DNA of 64,000 bases from Alphaproteobacteria bacterium (GCA_018828145.1 JAHJWO010000044.1:35786-99785), one strand, 5' to 3'; shown: positions 16,374 through 25,278, numbered from the stretch's first letter. Notes: generated by a model not told the origin, from the sequence alone. Numbers and translations: made by a program.

Positions 16374-17090
16374 ATGGCACGACGCAGCAAACCCAAGGGC
16401 ATCTGGCGGATCCTCCGCCCCATTGCGGTGGTCGTCGTTCTTCTCGCGGCGATTCCGGCGCTGCTAACGCCGCTCTATCTCTTTGTCGATCCGGTTTCGG
16501 TGCCCATGCTGGAGCGCTATGTGACGGGGCGGCCGGTGGTGCGCGACTGGCGCGACCTAGGCGAGATTTCCGACCGGCTCAAGGCATCGGTGATCCTGTC
16601 CGAAGATGGGCAGTTCTGCCGCCACTGGGGTGTCGACCTGGGCGCGCTGCGCGACGAGGTCGAGAACTACATGGCCGGAGAGGAGGCGCGCGGTGCCTCG
16701 ACCATCACCATGCAGGTGGCGCGGAACCTCTTCCTCTGGAATGGGCAGAGCGTGGTGCGCAAGGCGCTCGAAGTGCCGCTGGCGATCTATATCGACCTGG
16801 TCTTGCCCAAGCGGCGGATCATGGAAATCTACCTCAACATTGCCGAATGGGGCCCCGAGGGGCAGTTCGGCGTGGCGGCGGGGGCGCAGCGGGCCTTTGG
16901 CGTCGAACCGCAAAATCTCGACTGGCGGCGGGCGACCCTGCTGGTGACGGCTCTGCCCAACCCCATGCTGCGGCAGCCGGGGCGGCCTTCGGCCGGCATG
17001 CTGCGCATTGCCGGGATCATCGAGGCGCGGGTGGCCGAATTCGGGGCGCGGGCCAATTGCGTGGGCGAGGGCGGCCGGCTGGCGCTCTAG
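16374..17090 (+). CDS. mtgA: monofunctional biosynthetic peptidoglycan transglycosylase
   Basis: A 238-residue GT51 enzyme that polymerises lipid II on the periplasmic face. One N-terminal membrane anchor (about 13-37) follows a basic start. Catalytic motifs: SEDGQFCRHWG with the catalytic glutamate, RGASTITMQVARNLFLW, KRRIMEIYLNIAEWG (second glutamate) and the closing ALLPNP-like TALPNP. No transpeptidase domain is present. Its stop overlaps the stop of the convergent chaC by 4 bp. Confidence 0.95.
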   Translation: MARRSKPKGIWRILRPIAVVVVLLAAIPALLTPLYLFVDPVSVPMLERYVTGRPVVRDWRDLGEISDRLKASVILSEDGQFCRHWGVDLGALRDEVENYMAGEEARGASTITMQVARNLFLWNGQSVVRKALEVPLAIYIDLVLPKRRIMEIYLNIAEWGPEGQFGVAAGAQRAFGVEPQNLDWRRATLLVTALPNPMLRQPGRPSAGMLRIAGIIEARVAEFGARANCVGEGGRLAL

Positions 17091-17647
17091 GCAGCCGCTG
17101 CCTCGTCGCGCAGCAGCAGTTCGGCCAGGGCCATCAGCTGGCGGTCGCGGATGCCCAGTTCATTGAGATGCCGGGCGGTATTGAGCACATAATCGACATT
17201 GCGGCCGGACAGGCCGACGCCGGTTCGGACCATGGCCAACTGCTGCTCGATGCTGAGATGGCCGGCAAACTGCTCGTGCCGCTCGTCGACGAGGAAGGCC
17301 AGGGCGCTGGCGGTGCGGCCATCGGCCAGATGCACCGGGCGCATCACGTCGCGATAGACAGCGGTGACCTGCTCGCGCGCCTGCAGATAGGCACGCACCT
17401 CCGGCCAGTCGCTGTCGGCCACCTCGAAGACCATGCCGCGGCAGGAGCCACCACGGGTGAGCCCGAAGACCAGGCCGGGTTGCTCGACGGTGCCGCGATG
17501 ATGGTGGGAGACGATGGAGAGGCTGCGATGGGCGCCGCGCAGCAGGCCCTGCTGCGCCGAGACATGGGCGAAGCCGGGATTCCAGATGAGGGAACCGTAG
17601 CCAAAGACCCAATGGGTCGCTGTTGTATCTGAGCTTTGCATCGCCAT
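17087..17647 (-). CDS. ChaC-type gamma-glutamylcyclotransferase (paralogue 1)
   Basis: A 186-residue protein that in its family cleaves glutathione to 5-oxoproline and Cys-Gly. The N-terminal substrate loop VFGYGSLIWNPGF is intact. The presumed catalytic glutamate is in LQAREQV near residue 90. It is shorter than its paralogue at 31630-32349, which has an N-terminal extension of about 50 residues. It overlaps mtgA tail to tail by 4 bp. ATGs at 17647 and 17641 are both possible starts. Glutathione specificity is inferred. Confidence 0.87.
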   Translation of the reverse strand: MAMQSSDTTATHWVFGYGSLIWNPGFAHVSAQQGLLRGAHRSLSIVSHHHRGTVEQPGLVFGLTRGGSCRGMVFEVADSDWPEVRAYLQAREQVTAVYRDVMRPVHLADGRTASALAFLVDERHEQFAGHLSIEQQLAMVRTGVGLSGRNVDYVLNTARHLNELGIRDRQLMALAELLLRDEAAAA

Positions 17648-17806
17648 AACCTGAACAGAAACCTAGGCAAGCTTGCCGCGCGAGGCAATTGCAGGCTCTG
17701 GATAGAAGCCATGCGATCCTAAGACGACCCGGATTTACCGGCAATGAATGCGTGCTGCGGCGATGACACTTTAGTCCGCCAGCCGGGGAAGGTAAGACTG
17801 CCCGCC

Positions 17807-18778
17807 ATGAAAAAGCGAATCATCATTCTTGGCAGCGTCGTCGTTGCCGTGGTTGTCCTGTGGAGCGCCGCCTGGCTGGTGCTGGCCGGGATGGTCCGGC
17901 AGAATATCGAGGCGCTGGCCGCTGCCGACGGGGTCACGACGCCGAGCCTTTCCTGCGAAGCGCTCGATATCGGCGGCTTTCCGTTCCGCTTCGATGTTGA
18001 TTGCAGCAATGCAAATATTGTCAGTGGCGATGTCGCCGTGGCAGTGCCGGGCATCCGCGCCAGCGTGCGAGTCTATGCGCCCACCCATATGCTGGCCTCG
18101 GCGCTGGGCCCGCTGCAGCTGACCGACAGCTTTACCGGTACGCGCAACGCGGTGGCCTGGTCGGTGCTGGAGGCCAGCGTGCGGCTCGACAACTGGCGCA
18201 TCGCGCGCGCTTCGGTGTCGGGCAAGGATATGGTGTGGTCCGACAGCCTGTTCGGCGATTCGGTAATCGCGCAGAGCCCGGCGGTCGAGCTGCACCTGTT
18301 CGACATTCCCGAGCAGCATGATGCCGAGCGGCGGCTGGCAGCGCTGGCGCTCTATGGGCGGGCGCAGGCCCTGGCCTGGCCGGGGCTGACGCTGGCCGAC
18401 ACCAATGCGGAAATCGAACTCGAACTGTCGGGCCTGCCCGACGATGTGCGCGCCTGGGGCGATCCAATGCTGCTGCCGGCGATGCAGCAGGCGGGGGCCG
18501 AACTCAAGGTGGTTTCCATCCACGGCACCGATGCCAGCTCGGTGCTCGATGCCAGCGGTGCGCTGCGGCTCGATGCACAGGGCGCGCCGGAGGGGCAGAT
18601 CGCGGTGACCTCGACAGGCGTGGCCGAACGAATCGGGCCACTGATCGAGGAGCCCTGGCGCACGCTGGTGCTGGGCACGCCGGCGGCAGATGGGTCGCAC
18701 ACCAACCAGCTCAATTTCCGAGGTGGCGGGATCTATTCGGGGCTGGTGCCGATCGCAGCGGTGCCGCCGCTTTATTGA
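17807..18778 (+). CDS. DUF2125 domain-containing protein
   Basis: A 323-residue protein with one N-terminal membrane helix (KKRIIILGSVVVAVVVLWSA) and a large presumed periplasmic beta-rich domain. The signature FPFRFDVDC occurs near residue 55. DUF2125 is common in Hyphomicrobiales with unknown function. Upstream in-frame codons lack a ribosome-binding site and encode no hydrophobic start, so the ATG at 17807 is preferred. In related genomes this family often precedes tyrC/hisC, as here, but on opposite strands. Confidence 0.82.
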   Translation: MKKRIIILGSVVVAVVVLWSAAWLVLAGMVRQNIEALAAADGVTTPSLSCEALDIGGFPFRFDVDCSNANIVSGDVAVAVPGIRASVRVYAPTHMLASALGPLQLTDSFTGTRNAVAWSVLEASVRLDNWRIARASVSGKDMVWSDSLFGDSVIAQSPAVELHLFDIPEQHDAERRLAALALYGRAQALAWPGLTLADTNAEIELELSGLPDDVRAWGDPMLLPAMQQAGAELKVVSIHGTDASSVLDASGALRLDAQGAPEGQIAVTSTGVAERIGPLIEEPWRTLVLGTPAADGSHTNQLNFRGGGIYSGLVPIAAVPPLY

Positions 18779-18861
18779 TCGTGCGGTGCCACGACCTCGT
18801 CCTTCCGCAGGCCCAGTATGAGGTCTACCGAAGTGCTAGTGAGACGGCGAAGAGCGCGCCT

Positions 18862-18945
18862 TCGGGCCATTCGGGCGTAGCCCTCAGGGCCTTGAGCACT
18901 AAAATCGCTCCACTGGACCGATTTTTCCCTCCGGGTCGCGCTCAA
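18862..18945 (-). repeat. dispersed intergenic repeat, family 2, copy A (terminator-like)
   Basis: An 84-nt element about 80% identical to 32403-32485. It begins TCGGGCCATTCG and ends at the TCA that is the tyrC stop on the minus strand. Its core, AAAATCG at 18901-18907 paired with CGATTTT at 18919-18925 with an inner TCCA/TGGA pair, would act as an intrinsic terminator for the leftward tyrC. The second copy has the same position after argH. Confidence 0.75.
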
Positions 18946-19913
18946 GCGTCGTCGCCGCCGCCATGTTCGCGGACGAAGGGCACGCCCGGCACCGGCGGGG
19001 CCTCGTGCGGGCGGCCGAAATCGGGGGCGGCAGTTTCCTGCCCGGCCGAGATGATCGAGCGGCGGATGGCGCGGGTGCGGGTGAACATGGCCTCGAGCGC
19101 CGGGCCATCGCCCAGGCGGACCGAGCGCTGCAATACGCTGAGATCCTCGGAAAAGCGGCCCAGCATTTCGAGCACGGCATCGCGGTTGGTCAGGAACACG
19201 TCGCGCCACATCACGGGGTCGGAGGCGGCGATGCGGGTAAAGTCGCGGAAGCCGGAGGCCGAGAACTTGATGACCTCGGACTGGGTGGCGGCCTCGAGAT
19301 CGGCCACGGTGCCCACGATATTGTAGGCGATCAGATGCGGGATATGGCTGGTGATGGCCAGCACCATGTCATGGTGGGCGGCATCCATGGTCTCGACCTG
19401 GCTGCCCATGGCGCGCCAGAAGCCGGCGAGCTTTTCGGTCTTGGCGGGATCGACCTCGGGGCCGGGCGTCAGCACGCACCAGCGGCCGGAAAACAGTTCC
19501 GCAAAGCCGGCCGAGGGGCCGGAATGCTCGGTGCCGGCAATGGGATGGCCGGGGATCAGGCTGACGCCGGCGGGGATGTGCGGCTCCAGCGCCTTGACCA
19601 CATGGCCCTTGACCGAGCCAACATCGGAGACGATGGCGCCGGGTTCGAGCGCCGGGGCGATGGCCTGCATCACACTGTCATAGGCACCCACGGGGGTGCA
19701 CAGGATCACCAGATCGGCGCCGCGCACCGCCTCGGCGGCGTCGAGGGTATAGATGTCGCCCAGGCCGAGCTCGCGGGCCTCATCCAGCGTCTCCTGCTTG
19801 CGGGTGGCAATGGAGATGACCTCGACCAGCCCCTGGCGCCGGGCGGCCAGCGCGATGGAGGAACCGATAAGCCCGATACCGATCAGGGCCAGCTTGCGGA
19901 AGTGAACAGTCAT
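18942..19913 (-). CDS. tyrC: prephenate/arogenate dehydrogenase family protein
   Basis: A 323-residue cyclohexadienyl dehydrogenase of tyrosine biosynthesis. An N-terminal dinucleotide-binding motif (LIGIGLIGSSIAL), VILCTPVGAY, SDVGSVKGHV and the active-site segment PGHPIAGTEHSG are all visible, followed by the alpha-helical dimerisation domain. There is no ACT domain. The start overlaps the hisC stop by 4 bp (ATGA), giving a coupled hisC-tyrC operon. Prephenate versus arogenate preference cannot be read from sequence. Confidence 0.93.
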   Translation of the reverse strand: MTVHFRKLALIGIGLIGSSIALAARRQGLVEVISIATRKQETLDEARELGLGDIYTLDAAEAVRGADLVILCTPVGAYDSVMQAIAPALEPGAIVSDVGSVKGHVVKALEPHIPAGVSLIPGHPIAGTEHSGPSAGFAELFSGRWCVLTPGPEVDPAKTEKLAGFWRAMGSQVETMDAAHHDMVLAITSHIPHLIAYNIVGTVADLEAATQSEVIKFSASGFRDFTRIAASDPVMWRDVFLTNRDAVLEMLGRFSEDLSVLQRSVRLGDGPALEAMFTRTRAIRRSIISAGQETAAPDFGRPHEAPPVPGVPFVREHGGGDDA

Positions 19914-21010
19914 GCGATCTTGACCAATGCCTTGAGAATGCCGACGACGCCGCGCATCGCCTGTTCGGAGCCGATGGAAATGCGCAGCCCGTCCGGGATG
20001 CCGTAGGAGGCGCCGATTTCGCGCACGATGAGGCCGCGCCCCAGCAGGGTCTGGAAGGCCAAAGCAGCGTGATCGGCATCAGGGAACATGACCATGACGA
20101 AATTGGCCTGGCTGGGCACGACGCGGAAGTGGTTGGACTGGTTCAGTTCAGCCGTGATCCAGTCGCGCCACTGCGCATTATGCGCCTTGAGCCGGGCGGT
20201 GAACTCGACGTCGCGCGCCGCAGCCGCGCCGGCAAGCTGGGCCGGCAGGCTGACGTTGAAGGGGCCACGAATGCGGTTGATGGCGTCGACGATGGGCGCC
20301 GGGCCAAACATCCAGCCGATGCGGGCAGCGGCGAGGCCCATCTTGGAGAAGGTGCGGACCATGACGACGTTCTGCGCCTCGCGCACCAGGGCGGTGGCCA
20401 CGGTGAAATCCTCGGCCGTGACATATTCGGCATAGGCATTGTCGATGACGAGGAGAATGTCGGGGCGCAGGCCGGCATGCAGCCGGCGGATCTCGGCATC
20501 GGGGAGATAGGTGCCGGTGGGGTTGTTGGGGTTGGCCAGCCAGACGACCTTGGTCTTCGGCGTCACGGCGGCCAGCAGGGCATCGACATCGGCGGTATAG
20601 TCATCCTCGTCGACCATGACGATGGCCGCACCTTTTGCCCGGGTGATGATGGGATAGACCGAAAAGCCGTAGCGGCTCATGACCGCCTCGTCGCCCTCGC
20701 CCAGATAGCACTGCGCCAGGAGGTGCAGCAGATCGTCCGAGCCGTTGCCGCAGACGATCAGCTCGGGATCGATGCCATGCACTTCGCCCAGAGCGGTGCG
20801 GAGAAGGCGCGACGAACCCTCGGGATAGATATCGAGGTGATCGGCGGCGGCGCGAAAGGCCTCCATCGCCCTGGGGCTGGCGCCCAGCGGGCTTTCATTG
20901 GCCGAGAGCTTGACGGCATTGCTGCCCGGCGCGCCGGACTTGCCGGGCAGGTAGGGGGCAATGTCGAGAATGCCGGGCTGCGGAACGGGGCGGATAGTGT
21001 CGTCGGACAT
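19910..21010 (-). CDS. hisC: histidinol-phosphate aminotransferase (fold type I, aromatic-capable)
   Basis: A 366-residue PLP aminotransferase. Landmarks: KLSANESPLGASP, DLLHLLAQCY, the NPNNPTGT substrate loop, the PLP-hydroxyl aspartate in IDNAYAEY, and the Schiff-base lysine in TFSKMGLAAARIGW. The coupling to tyrC suggests it also, or mainly, transaminates aromatic precursors, as HisC2-type enzymes do; that is inference from context. It starts at ATG 21010. Confidence 0.92.
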   Translation of the reverse strand: MSDDTIRPVPQPGILDIAPYLPGKSGAPGSNAVKLSANESPLGASPRAMEAFRAAADHLDIYPEGSSRLLRTALGEVHGIDPELIVCGNGSDDLLHLLAQCYLGEGDEAVMSRYGFSVYPIITRAKGAAIVMVDEDDYTADVDALLAAVTPKTKVVWLANPNNPTGTYLPDAEIRRLHAGLRPDILLVIDNAYAEYVTAEDFTVATALVREAQNVVMVRTFSKMGLAAARIGWMFGPAPIVDAINRIRGPFNVSLPAQLAGAAAARDVEFTARLKAHNAQWRDWITAELNQSNHFRVVPSQANFVMVMFPDADHAALAFQTLLGRGLIVREIGASYGIPDGLRISIGSEQAMRGVVGILKALVKIA

Positions 21011-21080
21011 GATGCCAATCTGGGCGGAAAAACCGCGCGGACCATAGTCAAAGCGCGGGCGGAAGGCAAAGCGGAATGCG

Positions 21081-21812
21081 CTATCCCTGGCGTGCCGTGG
21101 CGGTGTTCATGCCCGGGACGCGGACGAAGCGCTCTTCGCGCTTGCGGCGGGGGACGGCGGGGAAGGCCTCCTTGCGGGCGCGCACGCAGATGACGCCGCT
21201 CATGGCCGGGCCGAGCAGTCGGCCGGCCCGCTCGAAGAGGCGGGTGGACTTGAGCACCAGCGAAGACTGGAAGGGCGGCACGAAGAGGCCATCGCGCCAG
21301 GCTTCCGGGACGAAGCTGTGGTCGCGCAGGAGCTTGTCGAGCTGGCCACCCGAATAGGGATTGCCCGAGCCGAAGGGGGTATTGTCGCGCTGCGCCCAGA
21401 TGCCGCGGCGGCGCGGCACCACCATGATCAGATGACCATTGGGTGCGGTGATGCGCCAGAGCTCGCGCATCAGCTCCTCGGCATCGGCGACGTGCTCGAG
21501 GGCATGGATGGCGATGGTGAGGTCGACGGCCGCATCGGTCAGCGGCATTTCCAGCGGATCGCAGAGCACGGTATGGGACGGGCCTTCCCGCGGCCAGGCC
21601 GAGGCGCCCTGGCGGGCCGGCATAAAGGCCAGCACCCGCTCGGCACTGTCCAGTGTGAAACGCAGATAGGGCGTGGCAAAGCCGAGCCCCAGCACGCGCT
21701 TGCCGCGCACATCCTCGGCAAGGCCCATGACCTGTTCACGCACCAAGGCGCGCGAAATGCGCCCGAGCGGGGACTTGTAATAGGCGATGAGGCGGGTGAC
21801 GTCGGCGGTCAT
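21081..21812 (-). CDS. class I SAM-dependent methyltransferase
   Basis: A protein of about 243 residues. The fold is recognised from RVLGLGFATPYLR (motif I variant), VLCDPLEMPLTDAAVDLTIAIHALEHV (acidic loop and motif IV) and LWRITAPNGHLIMVVPRR. The N-terminus LIAYYKSPLGRISRALVREQV is typical of the alphaproteobacterial subfamily found divergent to gloB, as here. The ATG at 21812 fits homologue length; ATGs at 21863 and 21878 are in frame. Substrate unknown. Confidence 0.8.
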   Translation of the reverse strand: MTADVTRLIAYYKSPLGRISRALVREQVMGLAEDVRGKRVLGLGFATPYLRFTLDSAERVLAFMPARQGASAWPREGPSHTVLCDPLEMPLTDAAVDLTIAIHALEHVADAEELMRELWRITAPNGHLIMVVPRRRGIWAQRDNTPFGSGNPYSGGQLDKLLRDHSFVPEAWRDGLFVPPFQSSLVLKSTRLFERAGRLLGPAMSGVICVRARKEAFPAVPRRKREERFVRVPGMNTATARQG

Positions 21813-21918
21813 GAGCGCAACTTGCCGGTTTCCCAAAGACTTGTCCAACGGACCGGTTGTCATGTGGCTGCGGCGCACCTAGCTTTCAAGCCGTTCTAAC
21901 GTCCCCAGGAGTTGCGCC

Positions 21919-22686
21919 ATGAGTCTGATCGTCGATGTGTTCTCAGCCCGGAGCGACAATTTCGGCTATCTGGTGCATGACACCGCCACCGGCCGTACCG
22001 CGGCGATCGATGCGCCGGAAGCGGCCGCGATCCGAAACGCGCTGATCCATCGGGGCTGGACCCTCACCGACATCTTCATCACGCATCACCATATCGACCA
22101 TGTCGAGGCGATCCCCGAGCTCAAGGCGGAATTCGGGGTCCGTGTCGTGGGGCCGCGCGGGGAGGCCGACAAGATCGAAGGGCTCGACGTGCTGGTCGCC
22201 GGTGGCGATACGGTCACGCTGGGCGAGACAGCATTCGATGTCTATGACGCGCCCGGGCATACGCTGGGCCATATCGTCTTTCACGACAGGGTCGGCAAGC
22301 ACCTGTTCACCGCCGATGCGCTGTTCTCGCTGGGCGTGGGCCGCATGTTCGAGGGCATGCCGGGGCCGATGTGGGAAGGGGTCAAGGCGCTGCGCGCGCT
22401 GCCCGACGACACGCTGGTCTATTGCGGGCACGAATATACCGCCAGCAATGCCAAATTCGCGCTGTCGATCGATCCGGACAATGTGGCCCTCCAAAAACGG
22501 GCGGCCGAGGTGACGGCGCTGCGGGCGGCGGGCAAGGCCACCATTCCTTTCCCGCTGGGCGAGGACAAGGCGGCCAATCCATTCCTGCGGGCCGACGATC
22601 CGGTGCTGGCACGGCAATTCGGGCTCGAGGGCGCCGAGCCGGCCGAAGTGTTCGCAGCCATCCGCAAGGGCAAGGACAATTTCTAG
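21919..22686 (+). CDS. gloB: hydroxyacylglutathione hydrolase (glyoxalase II)
   Basis: A 255-residue metallo-beta-lactamase-fold enzyme that hydrolyses S-lactoylglutathione, the second step of methylglyoxal detoxification. The metal-binding motif THHHIDH is at about residues 54-60; further ligands are in PGHTLGH, FTADALFSLG and YCGHEYT. The C-terminal glyoxalase II domain (NPFLRADDP) is present. AGGAG lies 7 nt before the ATG. A weak hairpin terminator follows the stop. Confidence 0.95.
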   Translation: MSLIVDVFSARSDNFGYLVHDTATGRTAAIDAPEAAAIRNALIHRGWTLTDIFITHHHIDHVEAIPELKAEFGVRVVGPRGEADKIEGLDVLVAGGDTVTLGETAFDVYDAPGHTLGHIVFHDRVGKHLFTADALFSLGVGRMFEGMPGPMWEGVKALRALPDDTLVYCGHEYTASNAKFALSIDPDNVALQKRAAEVTALRAAGKATIPFPLGEDKAANPFLRADDPVLARQFGLEGAEPAEVFAAIRKGKDNF

Positions 22687-22694
22687 CCAAGCCG

Positions 22695-22722
22695 GGCGGT
22701 CGCCGCAGGGCGATCGCCTTTA
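22695..22722 (+). terminator. probable terminator after gloB
   Basis: GGCGGTCGCC at 22695-22704 pairs with GGCGATCGCC at 22709-22718, nearly all Watson-Crick with one wobble or mismatch, across a short GCAG loop. A short TTTAA follows. The U-tract is weak, so efficiency is uncertain. Confidence 0.45.
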
Positions 22723-22750
22723 ACCATGCCGCGCTTTGGGAGCCAAAGCG

Positions 22751-22766
22751 TTAACAAAACGTTAGC
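22751..22766 (+). promoter_or_regulatory. CtrA-like box (TTAAC-N5-GTTAG) beside a sigma-54 promoter
   Basis: TTAACAAAACGTTAGC differs at one position from the TTAA-N7-TTAA site of the alphaproteobacterial cell-cycle regulator CtrA. It ends 3 bp before the -24 element of the sigma-54 promoter at 22770. Function is inferred from sequence alone. Confidence 0.4.
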
Positions 22767-22769
22767 ATC

Positions 22770-22785
22770 TGGCACACCGATTGCT
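22770..22785 (+). promoter_or_regulatory. sigma-54 (RpoN) -24/-12 promoter
   Basis: CTGGCAC-ACCGA-TTGCT matches the RpoN consensus, with GG and GC separated by exactly 10 nt. The predicted start, near 22796, gives a leader of about 65 nt to the ATG at 22863. The leader contains a TGTCTC-ATTTC-GAGACA hairpin (22813-22829) and a second GAGACA exactly 20 bp later. Confidence 0.65.
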
Positions 22786-22862
22786 CTTAATAGGGCATAG
22801 GGCCAGATCATGTGTCTCATTTCGAGACAGGCTGGCCCGCTTTGAGACAAGCGAGGCACGCA

Positions 22863-23114
22863 ATGGCCAATTCTGACACCAAAGCTGGCGGACTGCCCGT
22901 CCGGGTGGGTGCCGCGCGTCCCCGGCCTTCCCTGCACCGCACCGAGACGGCGGCAACCTTTGTCAGCCAGTTGCTGGCCGAGCGCGATCATCTGCCGCCC
23001 CAGCGTAGCCGCCGGCGCGACACGCCCGAGGGCGCCATCGGGGCCTATGCCGACGGCGCCAAGGTTGCGGTGAAGCGGATGCCGATGGGCTACCGGACAA
23101 GCATCGTCGCCTAG
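22863..23114 (+). CDS. small basic conserved hypothetical protein
   Basis: An 83-residue, arginine- and alanine-rich soluble protein with no domain I recognise. Notable segments: an N-terminal disordered part, FVSQLLAERDHLPPQR near the middle, then RRRD and a C-terminal GAYADGAKVAVKRMPMGYR. There is no signal peptide, cysteine or membrane segment. GAGG precedes the ATG by 6 nt; the in-frame ATG at 22812 lies within the leader hairpin and is rejected. It sits behind a sigma-54-type promoter with a CtrA-like box. Its stop overlaps the convergent gene's stop. Confidence 0.65.
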   Translation: MANSDTKAGGLPVRVGAARPRPSLHRTETAATFVSQLLAERDHLPPQRSRRRDTPEGAIGAYADGAKVAVKRMPMGYRTSIVA

Positions 23115-23560
23115 CTCATCGTGACGTCGCGGCCGGCGCTGGTGATGGAGACGGTGAAGCCCGCAACAACATCGATCAGTGCCATGACCATGAGCAGGAA
23201 GAACACCGAGCTCGAGGCGGCGCCCGCCAGCAGGAATTCGATCAGGAACGCCACGAAGAGCACCATGGAGAGCATGTGCTCGACGATCGATGAACGTCCG
23301 GCATTGGTGGATTTCAGCACTTCGATGAAGAGCGCGATAATGCCGATGACCAGCAGGAAATCGCCGGCGGTGATGGCCCAGGGCGTGCCGGAGACCATGG
23401 GAATGGTGAACAGGCCATTGCTCCAGCCGGTAGGGGAGCCGCCAAAGAACAGGAATGCCACGATATTGTAGAGCACGAAGGGCAAGACCAGCAGCGGCGG
23501 GATGAAGCGGCCGTTGCGGCGCGGGGCGTGCGGGGTCGGCATATAGACGGTTTCGGTCAT
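23111..23560 (-). CDS. four-helix integral membrane protein, unknown
   Basis: A 149-residue protein with a short polar N-terminus and four predicted membrane helices: PPLLVLPFVLYNIVAFLFF, AITAGDFLLVIGIIALFIEVL, MLSMVLFVAFLIEFLLAG and SVFFLLMVMALIDVVAGF. I do not recognise a named family. GGAG precedes the ATG at 23560. It overlaps the stop of the small sigma-54 gene by 4 bp, tail to tail. No catalytic or binding motif is evident. Confidence 0.7.
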   Translation of the reverse strand: MTETVYMPTPHAPRRNGRFIPPLLVLPFVLYNIVAFLFFGGSPTGWSNGLFTIPMVSGTPWAITAGDFLLVIGIIALFIEVLKSTNAGRSSIVEHMLSMVLFVAFLIEFLLAGAASSSVFFLLMVMALIDVVAGFTVSITSAGRDVTMS

Positions 23561-23644
23561 CGTGGCGGCTCCGGTTTGGCGCCGTGCACCATGCCAGAGG
23601 CCGGCATGGGCGTGAAGGGCTCCTGACGACCCGCGACCACCGAG

Positions 23645-23747
23645 CGACACCTCCCCCTTCATGGGGGAGGCAGGGAGGGGGTGCGGAGAGCCCTACATCC
23701 GGGCTAGCCACTCCCCCACCCTTGATCCCTCCCCACAAGGGGGGTGT
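23645..23747. repeat. dispersed palindromic repeat family 1 (CCTCCCC..GGGGAGG), copy 1
   Basis: Two inverted units lie between the membrane protein gene and fumC. The first contains CCTCCCCCTTCATGGGGGAGG (23650-23670). The second contains CCACCCTTGATCCCTCCCC and then ACAAGGGGGG (to about 23743). The same words recur near 46.8, 51.3, 54.7 and 63.8 kb, always outside genes. Confidence 0.75.
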
Positions 23748-23758
23748 CGACTGAAATG

Positions 23759-25159
23759 TCAGCGCTTCAGTTTGAGCGGGCCGACCATCTGTTCGGGCTT
23801 GACCTCGGCGTCGAACTCCTCGCCGGTGAGCAGGCCCAGGGCGATGGCTTCCTCGCGCAGGGTGGTGCCGTTCTTGTGGGCGGTCTTGGCGATCTTGGCG
23901 GCGTTGTCGTAGCCGATCTTGCGATTGAGCGCGGTGACCAGCATCAGCGACTTGTTGACCAGTTCATCGATGCGCTTGCGGTCGGGTTCGATGCCGATGG
24001 CGCAGTTGTCGTTGAACGACTTGGCGCTGTCGGCCAGCAGGCGCACGCTCTGCAGGAAATTGTAGGCGATGACGGGCTTGAAGACGTTGAGCTCGAAATT
24101 GCCCTGGCTGGCCGCAAAGCCGATGGCGGCGTCATTGCCCATGACCTGGGCGACCACCATGGTCATGGCTTCGGACTGGGTCGGGTTGACCTTGCCCGGC
24201 ATGATGGAGGAGCCGGGCTCGTTTTCCGGGATGATGATCTCGCCTAGGCCCGAGCGCGGGCCGGAGGCCAGCCAGCGCACGTCATTGGCGATCTTCATGA
24301 AGGCCACTGCGAGCTGCTTGAGGGCGCCCGAGGTGCCGACAAAGGCGTCGTGGCCGGCCAGGAGGGCGAACTTGTTGGGACCGGTGACGAAATCATGCCC
24401 GGTGAGGGTGGCGATTTCCCTGGCGACGGCGACGGCATAGTCGGGATGGGCATTGAGGCCCGTGCCGACGGCGGTGCCGCCCAGGGCCAGTTCCTTGAGC
24501 TGGGGCAGGGTGGCCTTGATGGCGGCCACGGCATAGTCGATCTGGGCGACCCAGCCGGAGATTTCCTGGCCCAGAGTCAGGGGCGTTGCATCCTGGAGGT
24601 GGGTGCGGCCGATCTTGACCACGTCCATATAGGCTTCGGCCTTGGCGTGGAGCGTATCGCGCAGCAGGGCGACGCGCGGGAAGAGATAGTTCTCTAGCGC
24701 CTCGACAGCGGCGATATGCATGGCCGTGGGGTAGGTGTCGTTGGACGACTGGCTCATGTTGACGTGGTCATTGGGGTGCACGGGCTTTTTGGAACCCATG
24801 GTGCCGCCGGCCAACTCGATGCCGCGGTTGGAGATGACCTCGTTGACATTCATGTTGGACTGGGTGCCCGAACCGGTCTGCCAGACCACGAGGGGGAAAT
24901 GATCATCCAGCGTGCCGGCAATCACCTCGTCGGCGGCGGCGACGATCAGGTCGCGGGTCTTCTCGTCGAGCAGGCCGAGCTTGTGGTTGGCGAGGGCCGC
25001 GGCCTTTTTCAGCACACCGAAGGCGGTGACGATTTCCTTGGGCATCTTCTCGCCGCCAATGTCGAAATTGGCGAGGCTGCGGGCCGTCTGCGCGCCGTAA
25101 TATTTATCGGTCGGAACCTCGATGGTGCCCATCGTGTCCGATTCAACGCGCATGCTCAT
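23759..25159 (-). CDS. fumC: class II fumarate hydratase
   Basis: A 466-residue TCA-cycle enzyme for the reversible hydration of fumarate to L-malate. The superfamily signature [15 protein letters not shown] is near residue 315. The N-terminal [28 protein letters not shown] and the catalytic [14 protein letters not shown] region are intact. Length is standard. The ATG at 25159 has GGAG 7 nt upstream. It is separated from rpmF by that gene's terminator, so it has its own promoter. Confidence 0.97.
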   Translation of the reverse strand: MSMRVESDTMGTIEVPTDKYYGAQTARSLANFDIGGEKMPKEIVTAFGVLKKAAALANHKLGLLDEKTRDLIVAAADEVIAGTLDDHFPLVVWQTGSGTQSNMNVNEVISNRGIELAGGTMGSKKPVHPNDHVNMSQSSNDTYPTAMHIAAVEALENYLFPRVALLRDTLHAKAEAYMDVVKIGRTHLQDATPLTLGQEISGWVAQIDYAVAAIKATLPQLKELALGGTAVGTGLNAHPDYAVAVAREIATLTGHDFVTGPNKFALLAGHDAFVGTSGALKQLAVAFMKIANDVRWLASGPRSGLGEIIIPENEPGSSIMPGKVNPTQSEAMTMVVAQVMGNDAAIGFAASQGNFELNVFKPVIAYNFLQSVRLLADSAKSFNDNCAIGIEPDRKRIDELVNKSLMLVTALNRKIGYDNAAKIAKTAHKNGTTLREEAIALGLLTGEEFDAEVKPEQMVGPLKLKR

Positions 25160-25203
25160 GGCTCAACTCCGATATTGGCCGCTCTTTCCGGCGGCAGACA
25201 AAG

Positions 25204-25235
25204 CAAAACGGCCGATCCTGGTGGGGATCGGCCGT
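25204..25235 (-). terminator. rho-independent terminator of rpmF
   Basis: On the minus strand a perfect 11-bp stem, ACGGCCGATCC / GGATCGGCCGT, with a 6-nt loop is followed by TTTTGCTTTG. It lies 44 bp past the rpmF stop and upstream of fumC. Confidence 0.85.
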
Positions 25236-25278
25236 CGGCATAACAGAAACGAGCGCAAGGCGCGCCTCGTCTTTCGTT

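Noticed and set aside
15254..17632. Very long rightward frame (792 codons) across ispA, mtgA and chaC
   Set aside because: It is antisense to ispA and chaC and out of frame with mtgA, with low-complexity glycine/alanine/arginine content. It reflects high GC suppressing stop codons.
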